Source: Methanomassiliicoccaceae archaeon (GTDB taxonomy: Archaea; Thermoplasmatota; Thermoplasmata; Methanomassiliicoccales; Methanomethylophilaceae). From it: a DNA stretch of 35,742 nt. Below the pieces are notes generated by a model. It was not told the origin of the DNA, did no database searches, and saw only the letters and a list, made by a program, of their open reading frames with translations. Made by a program: the position numbers and the translations under genes. Below, piece after piece: positions 27,170-35,295 of this stretch. Every line of letters starts with the position of its first letter. The first letter of the stretch is position 1. The stretch covers positions 1 to 35,742 of the forward strand of contig WRJJ01000007.1 in NCBI GenBank assembly GCA_009778575.1, written 5' to 3'.

Positions 27170-28343
27170 CTATCCTTATTATGTCCCCCTCCAGGAGTAC
27201 ATAGTCCGCCCCGACGGTCCTTTTCGTTCTGGCATTGACAGCTCTTATGAACTTGTCTCCGAGTTCCGTATGGACCTTGTACGCAAGATCCCTGGCGGTG
27301 GAGCCTCTGGGCATCAGGATGCAGTCTGGCAGAACGCGGCCGAAGTGATCCGTGTATTTCGACTCGTCCTCGACCGGATAGACCGCTATGAGGTCCAGCA
27401 TTCTGAAGACGCAGTCCTCCAGACAGGCCTGCACGCCCGTGCCGTTGTATCCTTTCATTTTCTCCGCCATGTAGTCCAGGGCCTTTTTCTGTCCTTCGCT
27501 GAGAGCGACGCCGGGTTTTATTGTAAAGGCGGAATCTCCAGGAACATAATCGATAAGGCCCGCGGCTCCCGCCTTCTTCAGGGCAAGTTCCGTCTCCGCA
27601 AGAGTAGGGATGGCGGGATCACCCATTTTTCTTAATTTGTCAAGGTTCTCCGGAGGAGAGATGTCCGCTTTGTTCATGGCGATGATCATCGGTTTGGAGA
27701 TCTCTCTGATCTTTACGCATAGTGCCAGAAGAGTTTCGTCATCCCACAGCGTCGGGTCTTGAGGCAGCTCCACGCTTCTGAGGGCTTCTTTGATCTGCCC
27801 TTCCGTCACGCTCAGGCCCGCAAGCCTCTCCTGAAGGATGGTTTCAGGCTTGCTTCCTTGCATCTTCGCCTGTCTGGCTATCTTGCTCAGACCGTTCTTT
27901 ATTATCTCCCTCATCCAGAGGGCTATCTCTTTCCTGAGAAAGACCACATCTTCCGATGGGTCATATTTCCCGGGATCGATGGTGTTCCCCTCTATGTCGG
28001 TGGTCCCGCTCGCATCGACCACGTTGATGAAAGCATCCGCCTGCCTTAGGTCATCCAAGAACTTGTTCCCCAGACCTTTCCCCTCCCAAGCGTCGGGGAC
28101 AAGGCCGGCCACGTCCAACATTTCAACGGGGACCATCCTTGTACCGTTGATGCACGCTGAGTTATGGGGGGTGCATTTAAGGTCCAGGTCCTTGCATGGA
28201 CAAGGGGTTCTAACGTATGCGACCCCCTTGTTGGGCTCTATTGTCGTGAAGGGGTAATTCGCGATCTCCACCGAAGCCATCGTCGCCGCGCCGAAGAATG
28301 TCGATTTCCCGACATTCGGTTTTCCTACTATGCCGACCTGCAT
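27156..28343 (-). CDS. ychF: YchF-type GTPase with TGS domain
   Basis: MQVGIVGKPNVGKSTFFGAATMASVEIANYPFTTIEPNKGVAYVR; C-terminal TGS domain; ATG 28343 preferred over TTG 28352. Confidence 0.95.
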   Translation of the reverse strand: MQVGIVGKPNVGKSTFFGAATMASVEIANYPFTTIEPNKGVAYVRTPCPCKDLDLKCTPHNSACINGTRMVPVEMLDVAGLVPDAWEGKGLGNKFLDDLRQADAFINVVDASGTTDIEGNTIDPGKYDPSEDVVFLRKEIALWMREIIKNGLSKIARQAKMQGSKPETILQERLAGLSVTEGQIKEALRSVELPQDPTLWDDETLLALCVKIREISKPMIIAMNKADISPPENLDKLRKMGDPAIPTLAETELALKKAGAAGLIDYVPGDSAFTIKPGVALSEGQKKALDYMAEKMKGYNGTGVQACLEDCVFRMLDLIAVYPVEDESKYTDHFGRVLPDCILMPRGSTARDLAYKVHTELGDKFIRAVNARTKRTVGADYVLLEGDIIRIVANK

Positions 28344-28385
28344 GTGATCCAATCTATATGGGGCTCAGGATGTTATACATTTGCC

Positions 28386-28399
28386 GATGCTTTCGCATC
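28386..28399 (-). other. Hairpin GATGC-GAAA-GCATC (GNRA tetraloop) upstream of ychF
   Basis: Perfect 5-bp stem with GAAA loop on the minus strand, inside a TATA-flanked intergenic region. Confidence 0.5.
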
Positions 28400-28486
28400 T
28401 TTACAGGGCTCAGAGGTCAGACCTAACCGCTGTGCCTTGGTTCGCGTTCATGCTAGGATGGCCATATAAAAACGAATAAAAGGGCC

Positions 28487-28504
28487 GCGGGGAGTGAACT
28501 CCCC
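28487..28504 (-). terminator. GC stem-loop (ggggag/ctcccc) followed by T-rich sequence on the minus strand
   Basis: GGGGAGttcaCTCCCC-type hairpin then gcggcccttttattcgttttt, downstream of the 28541..28948 gene. Confidence 0.45.
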
Positions 28505-28540
28505 TATGGGAAACGGTTTGACCTTTTCAAGTGTCAGCGC

Positions 28541-28948
28541 TCATACGCCGAAGAATTCTTTGACCTTCGGACGGAACAGATAATACAGTATCAGCAGCCC
28601 GATGACCAAGGGCAACAAGAGCGGAACCACTGCCGCCTGCGTCGCCGCCTCGTCGGTGAACACCAACACGATCGATACTATCGAACTGAGTACGCCCAGG
28701 GCGTAAAGGATCACGGCAATGTACCATGCGATGGTCCATCCTCTCCAGATCGCTATCCCGATTATCAGGGTAATGATCCCGATTATGAATCCTCCGTATC
28801 CGATATAGTCTCCGATGTCTATTCCGGTGAAATCAATGATGTAGTCCGAGAACAACGCCGCTGCCGCCGCAAGCAGGATCAGGACAGCAGCCAATATGGT
28901 GATCAGGCCGATCAACGCAATTAGTATGGGTCTTTTTTTGCCTTCCAT
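28541..28948 (-). CDS. Hypothetical multi-TM membrane protein
   Basis: MEGKKRPILIALIGLITILAAVLILL...; TATA (attatataaac) about 26 nt upstream of ATG 28948 supports this start over the longer ORF. Confidence 0.75.
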   Translation of the reverse strand: MEGKKRPILIALIGLITILAAVLILLAAAAALFSDYIIDFTGIDIGDYIGYGGFIIGIITLIIGIAIWRGWTIAWYIAVILYALGVLSSIVSIVLVFTDEAATQAAVVPLLLPLVIGLLILYYLFRPKVKEFFGV

Positions 28949-29037
28949 GAAAACGAATCGTTGTGCCAGGTTTATATAATCTTCTTCAAAAGAACATGTA
29001 TTTCTCCCATCCATCTATATAGGCTGGGTAAAGGAGG

Positions 29038-29841
29038 TCAAAGGCGAGTTAGCTCTTTCCGGCATTGGAATATGGAATTGGCTATCTCCGCTATCTCGGC
29101 GGGGCGCAGCTCTTCGATCCTTGAATCCAAGAACGGGATGTCCCAGCCGTCGTCTATGATCTTTGCCGCTCGAAGGGAGGTGCCTATCTTTTTCCTTCTG
29201 TGGTTGAAAGCGGCCTCGGTCACCCTGAAGAACTCCCTTTCGTCGTACACGGTAAAAGGCGCCGGCCGGGGCACGATCTCCACTATGGCGGAGTCCACCT
29301 TCGGCTGCGGTTTGAATCTGGAACTCGGCACTTTCTCCAGGAGCCTGCAGTCCGCTCTGTAAAAAAGATTGACGGTAAGTCTTGAATAATCGGGGCTGCC
29401 GACATCCGCCGTCATTCTGTCGGCGAATTCCTTCTGCACCATGACAACCGCTCTTCTGAAATCGTGCTCGAGAAGTTTGAAGATTATCGGCGTGGATACG
29501 CTGTACGGAAGGTTGCTGACGAACACGTCGAAGGGAGGGAACGGGACCTTGACGGCATCTCCTCTGATCAGGCGCAGCCTCTCTCCGTATGTTCCCTCTA
29601 TATGGTCGGCCAAAGCGTCGTCTATCTCTATGCACGTCACATCGCCGGAGCGCCCTATCAGCCTTGATGTGAGTATGCCTAGCCCCGGCCCAACCTCCAG
29701 CACTCTGTCTCCTTGGGATATCTTGGCAAAATCGATCTGGCGGTCCGCCACTCTTTCATCAATGAGAAAATTCTGCCCTTTGCTTTTTTTGGGGATCACG
29801 CCGGTCTCGGCTATCAGTCTGCCGGTCTCCCCTCTGCTCAT
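29038..29841 (-). CDS. rsmA: 16S rRNA dimethyladenosine transferase (KsgA/Dim1)
   Basis: KSKGQNFLIDERVADRQ...VLEVGPGLGILTSRL...NLPYSVSTPIIFKLL. Confidence 0.96.
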   Translation of the reverse strand: MSRGETGRLIAETGVIPKKSKGQNFLIDERVADRQIDFAKISQGDRVLEVGPGLGILTSRLIGRSGDVTCIEIDDALADHIEGTYGERLRLIRGDAVKVPFPPFDVFVSNLPYSVSTPIIFKLLEHDFRRAVVMVQKEFADRMTADVGSPDYSRLTVNLFYRADCRLLEKVPSSRFKPQPKVDSAIVEIVPRPAPFTVYDEREFFRVTEAAFNHRRKKIGTSLRAAKIIDDGWDIPFLDSRIEELRPAEIAEIANSIFQCRKELTRL

Positions 29842-30386
29842 TTCGATACAAAGAGATAGCGCTTCCTTTCGTTGTCCGTCAGTTCAAGCACTATGCGCGC
29901 CGTTATCAGCTTCTCGGGGTTCTTTACCGTCGCGCGTTCGCTGAGGTCCTTGAAGTCCTTGAAGTGGCCGTTCCTCGTGCGCTCATCGAGTATTGCGGTC
30001 ATCGTCTTCTTTCCGAGGCCGGGAAGCTCTTCCAGAAGGTGCTTCCTCATGGAGATGGCCTCCGCCTCGTTGAAGAACCTTATGAACCTCGGCTGGTTGG
30101 CCAACACTATCTCGTTCACGCAGTACTCCAGTTCGGCCACCGCGCCGTGCGTTAGGTCTGAAGGCCCGACGCGTCTCTTCACGTGATCGATGACCGTCCT
30201 CTTCACAGTGTCCTTTCCGATGTACACCCTTTCGCCGATGTTGATGACGGCGGCGGGTTTGGGAACGAGTTCGAAGAGTTTGAATTCCTCATCACCCAAG
30301 GCGTAGCACAACGGCTCCTTTTTCGCAAAATTATTGGTGGGTATGCCCTGAGAAAGATAATCCAGAACATATGCGTATTCTTCCAC
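29838..30386 (-). CDS. DUF655 family protein (HhH)
   Basis: YVLDYLSQG...LCYALGDEEFKLFELVPK...LHLLEELPGLGKKTM-like HhH region. Confidence 0.9.
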   Translation of the reverse strand: MEEYAYVLDYLSQGIPTNNFAKKEPLCYALGDEEFKLFELVPKPAAVINIGERVYIGKDTVKRTVIDHVKRRVGPSDLTHGAVAELEYCVNEIVLANQPRFIRFFNEAEAISMRKHLLEELPGLGKKTMTAILDERTRNGHFKDFKDLSERATVKNPEKLITARIVLELTDNERKRYLFVSK

Positions 30387-30411
30387 CGTAATTCCTCACA
30401 GATAAAACGCA

Positions 30412-30738
30412 TTACAGATATTTACCTACTACCTCGATTATCTGGTCGATGGTCTTCGGTTCGATCGCGAGTCTTTCTTTTGAGAATATGGCACGCACGT
30501 CTTCGGGGTACTGAGGGAGGAGGTCCGCTATCTTAACGGCAGCGTATTCCGTCACTCCTTCGATGGCGCCGATCTCTTCGACTATGCTTTTGGCATCATC
30601 GACCGAGATGGAGCACACTGCCCTCGCTTGTTCCATAGCGTGCTTTTGCGAAGTAAGGAGTTCTCTCTTCTCGTTCTCTTCGGTGAGAAGGTCCCTGACC
30701 TCAGCCAGCGTTATGTACTGCTCGGACATTCGGTTCAC
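30412..30738 (-). CDS. rpoF: RNA polymerase subunit F (Rpb4)
   Basis: Size, ITLAEVRDLLTEENEKRELLTSQKHAMEQARAVCSI, position next to L21e and DUF655. Confidence 0.9.
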   Translation of the reverse strand: MNRMSEQYITLAEVRDLLTEENEKRELLTSQKHAMEQARAVCSISVDDAKSIVEEIGAIEGVTEYAAVKIADLLPQYPEDVRAIFSKERLAIEPKTIDQIIEVVGKYL

Positions 30739-30751
30739 CCGTCAAAAATAT

Positions 30752-31045
30752 TCAATCCCTGTTCCTTACAAGGTGCTCCGGGCGCGCCACGACCATCTTG
30801 GTCTTGTTGCCGTCCTTTACGCTGACCTCATATGCGGCTCCCCTCGGACCAACGATGACGCCGGTAAGGCCGTGGAATCTGGAAAAGGGCATACCCTTGT
30901 GGACACTGGGGTCTATTATGATGTTGACCTTCTCTCCCGCTTCGAACTGCTGGAAAGCTTTTGTTATTGGCGAAAGCCCGCGTGCTCTCGGTTTCTTCTT
31001 CAGGAGCTGGCGGGTCTTTGTCCTTGTTCCTCTGGATGCCTGCAT
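30752..31045 (-). CDS. rpl21e: 50S ribosomal protein L21e
   Basis: SRGTRTKTRQLLKKKPRARGLSPITKAFQQFEAGEKVNIIIDPSVHKGMPFSRFHGLTGVIVG. Confidence 0.97.
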   Translation of the reverse strand: MQASRGTRTKTRQLLKKKPRARGLSPITKAFQQFEAGEKVNIIIDPSVHKGMPFSRFHGLTGVIVGPRGAAYEVSVKDGNKTKMVVARPEHLVRNRD

Positions 31046-31046
31046 C

Positions 31047-32282
31047 TTAATCCCTCATTGGTTCTTGGTAGTTGATCGCTATCACATCAAGCGTCTGCAC
31101 AGCACATCTTACTCCGAGGACGTCTGAGAAGTTCGGTACGGTCCTGCCCTCATCACCCGAAACGAACTCTTTGATGTACGTTCCGGATTCCGCGTTCACG
31201 GTGAGGTCGAACACGTCATCGCCGATCATCTCCGCCTCGACCCATCGGATCTCTCTTTTTCTCACAAGGTCGGCACGTCTGTGCTCAACCCTGCGTGGAG
31301 TCCTCTGGTTGATGTGGACATTCTTGAATGATAAGGCTACCTCATTTACTCTTTCTTTATTAACTTTACCATCCGTTTTGACCCTTGCAACGTAGGTCTT
31401 GTCCGGGTCCGCGCTTTTGTATTCCTGTACCGCATCCCGCGGAACGAAGTGCAGTCTCGCATATCCCGCAAGTTCCGATGCGTTGGACCTTCTCTCAAGC
31501 TCGTCGGTATCGATATCCCTTATCTTCGGCCTGCTTATCTCCAGGACGAACGGTCTGCCCTCGCCGAGCATACAGGCGTCTATGTCCTCCCTTCCCATCC
31601 CGTGGAAGAAGTGCTCCTCTCCCCCGCTCATCTCCAGAGCGATATCGCCGATTATCTCCTGCACGGATGTCTGGTACATTTTGCCGGTGCCTTTGCATCG
31701 TTCGCATCCTTTGCCTTTGCAGACCCTGCACGGCCATATTGTCTGCGGTATCTCGCGGCTGTACTTGTAGTATCTTCCGGCGATGAAGATAGGAGATATG
31801 TCCAGGGTGACATCCGCAAATCTGGTATCGATGCAGGCCACGACCTGAGGATTCTTGAATTCCACCGGGCGGTTGATCAGCGGCAGGGCAAGTTTGCCTA
31901 TCTCCCTGTTGAGCTCCGTCTTGATGGCCTCCGCATTCTCAAGCCCGTACTTTCCCCACAGCTCCTTTTCTTTTTCGGCGATCTCAGGCTCCACTCTGGA
32001 CCCCACCAAGAAGTTCTCGGACCGGATGCTGTTCACGCTCTCCGCTACGGCATCCGCGAATCTGTCCATCAGGTCGAACACGTTCTCGCACAGGCTGCAT
32101 ATTTCGGGAGCGGGAATATCCGTCCTTTTCTCAGAGAGGGCCTCCCTGAACATCCTGCCGCGGATGTCGTTGGTCATCCCCGTGCCGAGCTTCCCGAACA
32201 TCCTTCCGAGACAGCGGTCGCACAGGCCGGAGGACGCCAGTCCCTCCGCGGCATCAAGATTCTCATTGACCCAGTCTTCCAT
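31047..32282 (-). CDS. pus10: tRNA pseudouridine synthase Pus10
   Basis: LCDRCLGRMFGKLG, VGSRVEPEI, GREDIDACMLGEGRPFVLEI, RTPRRVEHRRADLVRKR, SGTYIKEFVSGDEGRT. Confidence 0.95.
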   Translation of the reverse strand: MEDWVNENLDAAEGLASSGLCDRCLGRMFGKLGTGMTNDIRGRMFREALSEKRTDIPAPEICSLCENVFDLMDRFADAVAESVNSIRSENFLVGSRVEPEIAEKEKELWGKYGLENAEAIKTELNREIGKLALPLINRPVEFKNPQVVACIDTRFADVTLDISPIFIAGRYYKYSREIPQTIWPCRVCKGKGCERCKGTGKMYQTSVQEIIGDIALEMSGGEEHFFHGMGREDIDACMLGEGRPFVLEISRPKIRDIDTDELERRSNASELAGYARLHFVPRDAVQEYKSADPDKTYVARVKTDGKVNKERVNEVALSFKNVHINQRTPRRVEHRRADLVRKREIRWVEAEMIGDDVFDLTVNAESGTYIKEFVSGDEGRTVPNFSDVLGVRCAVQTLDVIAINYQEPMRD

Positions 32283-32291
32283 AGGAACAGC

Positions 32292-32837
32292 TCACAGGTC
32301 AAAGCCCATCTCAGCGATCCTCAGTCTGGGACGCTGGCTCTCTAAATAATGGTATACGGTGGCATGTTCGCTCCCGTTCAGGATGAGCTCTACGGCATGC
32401 TTCGCCACCGGAAGGCTGACGGAATTCCCTATCAGCGACACGGTGTTCCCATACACTGACATATAGCATCCGGTGAGTTCTTCTATTATCCTTCTGGTCT
32501 TTCCCTCGGCGCCTATCAGCCTTCCCCTGACCCTTCCGAGCTGGTTGGGCCTGTCCCCGGCCACTTCCTTCAGGTCGAAGGCCTCGAAGTATTCGTCATC
32601 TTCGAAGAGCCTTACGGCCCGTTCGGGATTGAACCCTCTCCCTATCGCCCTTATCACATCAATGATCTTGAGTGCCATCAGAGGGTCTGTGCCTTCAGCT
32701 TCCTCGTTGAAGATCACCTCACCTTCCGTGTCGATGTCCAGTTTTATTCCGGACATCCTCTCTATCATTTTCTTCGTCTCGCCGTTCTTCCCTATGAGCG
32801 TGCCTACGCGGTCGCCTGGTATCCTCACGGACCTCAT
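32292..32837 (-). CDS. KH-domain RNA-processing protein (Dim2/Pno1 family)
   Basis: Two KH GxxG motifs (LIGKNGETKK, LIGAEGKTRR), adjacent to Rio1. Confidence 0.92.
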   Translation of the reverse strand: MRSVRIPGDRVGTLIGKNGETKKMIERMSGIKLDIDTEGEVIFNEEAEGTDPLMALKIIDVIRAIGRGFNPERAVRLFEDDEYFEAFDLKEVAGDRPNQLGRVRGRLIGAEGKTRRIIEELTGCYMSVYGNTVSLIGNSVSLPVAKHAVELILNGSEHATVYHYLESQRPRLRIAEMGFDL

Positions 32838-33514
32838 TCCTCTTCCTCCTCTTCTTCGTCTGATCCGTTCAGTATCTCGTCAAGTATCTTCTCTTGCTCT
32901 ATCACATCCGCCCCTCTGTTCCTGAAGAAGCGGTTGACGTTCGTTATATCCCTTATCAAAAGGTCCTTGGCATTGAAAAAGTCATTGGTCATGGCCTGCC
33001 CGCAGTCTATCAATATGGGCTGCCCCTCCCATACAAGCACGTTGTATTCGCTCAGGTCCCCATGTACCAGATGGGCATCCTTCCAGCCGTCTATGATGAA
33101 CGAGAGGACCTCATCGTACATGTCAGTAGGGTCTTCAAGCGCCACATCCTTAAGCTGGGGGGCCGGGCCGTTCTCATCCCCGATATATTCCATGAGGAGG
33201 CAGTTCTTGTCGAACGTGATGGGCTCCGGTACAGGCAGCCCCGCCTCCGAATATCTCTGGAGGTTCCTGAACTCCTTGTTGGTCCAGGTGTATATGAGCT
33301 TCCACCTGTTGCCCGCGACGCCTTTGAACCTCGGATCGCCCTCGATGTATCTTGCGACATTCTTGAATGTGGAAGTGGATGTTCTGAAGATCTTTAGGGC
33401 GAGCGGTTCGCCGTCCTCGTCGGTCGCAAAGAAAACGTTGCCTTCCTTTCCAGTTGATATGGGATACCCGACCGTGTCGATGAAACCTCCTTTCATCAGA
33501 TCGTATATGGTCAT
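32834..33514 (-). CDS. rio1: Rio1-type serine kinase (conserved reading frame continues upstream to about 33631)
   Basis: ISTGKEGNVFFA, LLMEYIG, LVHGDLSEYNVL, LIDCGQA; acidic C-terminus. Confidence 0.93.
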   Translation of the reverse strand: MTIYDLMKGGFIDTVGYPISTGKEGNVFFATDEDGEPLALKIFRTSTSTFKNVARYIEGDPRFKGVAGNRWKLIYTWTNKEFRNLQRYSEAGLPVPEPITFDKNCLLMEYIGDENGPAPQLKDVALEDPTDMYDEVLSFIIDGWKDAHLVHGDLSEYNVLVWEGQPILIDCGQAMTNDFFNAKDLLIRDITNVNRFFRNRGADVIEQEKILDEILNGSDEEEEEEE

Positions 33515-33646
33515 CAGGGTCTTTCTGTCAAAGACCTCTCCTTCCGTTTGGCGCTCATCCCCTGTTTTGTTTGTTTTCAGGGAATCGACGCGCTGTTCGA
33601 GATAGGAGAATTTCTCATCATAGGATGGCAGTCAAAACACCGCCCT

Positions 33647-33976
33647 TCAAAAGACATCCAGGCTCTTTGGTACTTTGCCTTTTTTGCTAAGGTTCACTGC
33701 CTGGGTCCTGGTGTACCTGAACCTGACATCGCATTTATCGGGCTGGAAATCCCAGAGGGAAACAATAAGGAGATCGCCCTCTCGTATCCACATCCTCTTT
33801 TTGATCTTCCCCGGTATGCGGCCCACTCTGGACACTCCGTCCTCGCACATGACCTTGATCTTCGATGCGCCGAGCAGCTGGTCGGCTATCCCGAACATCT
33901 CTCCTTCTTTGATGTTCGGCATACGTACGCGTGATACGTCCTCTTCAGTGCTCTCGAACGGTTCTTCTGCCGGCAT
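33647..33976 (-). CDS. Translation initiation factor aIF-1A
   Basis: RVRMPNIKEGEMFGIADQLLGASKIKVMCEDGVSRVGRIPGKIKKRMWIREGDLLIV; ATG 33976 fits the upstream TATA (catttaaaaga) better than 34006. Confidence 0.94.
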   Translation of the reverse strand: MPAEEPFESTEEDVSRVRMPNIKEGEMFGIADQLLGASKIKVMCEDGVSRVGRIPGKIKKRMWIREGDLLIVSLWDFQPDKCDVRFRYTRTQAVNLSKKGKVPKSLDVF

Positions 33977-34095
33977 TTGATCGATCTCCGTAGCCACATG
34001 TAACATTAATCTCTTTTAAATGTTATCCTAAAAATCGAATACGTGTTTGTACTAAACAAAAAACTATTTTAACCATATCAATCATGAGCGCGTAA

Positions 34096-34168
34096 GCTCT
34101 GGTAGTGTAGCGGCCAATCATTCAGCCCTTTCGAGGCTGACACCCGGGTTCGAATCCCGGCCAGAGCA
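34096..34168 (+). tRNA. tRNA-Glu(TTC)
   Basis: Acceptor GCTCTGG/CCAGAGC, anticodon loop CTTTCGA, T-arm CCGGGTTCGAATCCCGG; TATA-like ctattttaacc upstream. Confidence 0.96.
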
Positions 34169-34182
34169 CATACCAATTCCGG

Positions 34183-35286
34183 TCACCTCAGCAGGTTCTT
34201 GCGGTACTTGTCGCTCTTCTTTGCGATCTCGTCCACGTTGTCCTTGTTCACGATATGGACCTCCGGCAGTTTCTTCGGGTTGGATGCCAGCATCGCCGAC
34301 ATAAGATAAGGGTCGGGGAAGTCCTTCTTTTTCAGCGTCTCCCTGTTCCAGTTCTCGACCAGATCGAACACGGCCTCTATCCCCTCGTTGTAGAACTCCT
34401 GCACCAGAACCGCCGCCACGGTGCAGTCTCTGGATATCACCGCGATGTTCGATTTCCTTACGGCGAAGTCGCAGCCGTTGAATGACAGCGCGAGGCCGCC
34501 CCTGTCGCATACCGCGTCCAATGCGAGGATGTCCGTTATGTCTCCCCCTATGAACGCTGTGCCATCGAAATCGATCTGCGTCCTTCTTCTGAGGTCGATC
34601 AGGTAGTAAGCCTTCTCATTTGCCCCGACGGCTCTGAACTCCTTTATGAATTCCGAAGTGAACATGTCCTGGTATCTTCCGATGAACATCTCGTCAAATG
34701 TCTTTATCATCTCCACTTCGTACTTTTGGAGCTTTGTCGGGGTGTTCAGCTTGTATTCTTGTGTGGGCATCCTCAGGCCGGTGACCCTGTTGGCCATATC
34801 TCTGAGCTCCTTCGCCTCGTGTCTTGTCATGTCAAAATCGTCGAAGGATATCTCTGTGCATTCGGCCAACCCCCTTGGGATATCGAGAAAGTCGCAGAGG
34901 CTCATCATATTATGTTCATACGACGAAGTGGAAATGAAGGTCGGCAAAGTGTCTACCAGGTGGCCCATTACCCTTTTGGCCTCCGGCATGGGCCTCAGGG
35001 CCTCGTTGCAGTATTCCAGAGCGGAATAGTCGGTCATGCCGTAGGCCTTCAGGAACGGCGCGATGTACCGTGCGGTGCTTCCGGAGCGCCCTTCCGTCCT
35101 GTTCAGGACGTAAGCCACTATGTCATCATACCTTGCTACCATGTCATACAGCTTATCTCCGTTGGACACGAACCGCTTGCACAGATCTCTGGCACTGTTG
35201 TTCGTCTGAAGGAATCCTTTACAGCTGCACACCAGCTGTTTATCATGTTCAAGTCCCAGTTCGGCAGCGGGATCGAATTCGTTCAT
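34183..35286 (-). CDS. HAD-like protein of the COG4030/EhaR type, motif I degenerate
   Basis: NGDKLYDMVARYDDIVAYV...FISTSSYEHNMMSLCDFLDIP...FIGGDITDILALDAV...GGLALSFNGCDFAVRKSNIAVIS. Confidence 0.75.
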   Translation of the reverse strand: MNEFDPAAELGLEHDKQLVCSCKGFLQTNNSARDLCKRFVSNGDKLYDMVARYDDIVAYVLNRTEGRSGSTARYIAPFLKAYGMTDYSALEYCNEALRPMPEAKRVMGHLVDTLPTFISTSSYEHNMMSLCDFLDIPRGLAECTEISFDDFDMTRHEAKELRDMANRVTGLRMPTQEYKLNTPTKLQKYEVEMIKTFDEMFIGRYQDMFTSEFIKEFRAVGANEKAYYLIDLRRRTQIDFDGTAFIGGDITDILALDAVCDRGGLALSFNGCDFAVRKSNIAVISRDCTVAAVLVQEFYNEGIEAVFDLVENWNRETLKKKDFPDPYLMSAMLASNPKKLPEVHIVNKDNVDEIAKKSDKYRKNLLR

Positions 35287-35295
35287 CGTGGCACC

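Noticed and set aside
28352-28352. TTG start for ychF giving MDHMQVGIV
   Set aside because: The ATG nine bases downstream gives the canonical MQVGIVGKPNVGKST start.
31449-32345. 298-aa plus-strand ORF opposite pus10
   Set aside because: Antisense shadow of a confident gene in a GC-biased genome; no independent signals.
34096-34168. tRNA-Glu as possible integration site of a mobile element
   Set aside because: No integrase gene and no duplicated tRNA 3' end seen within the window.
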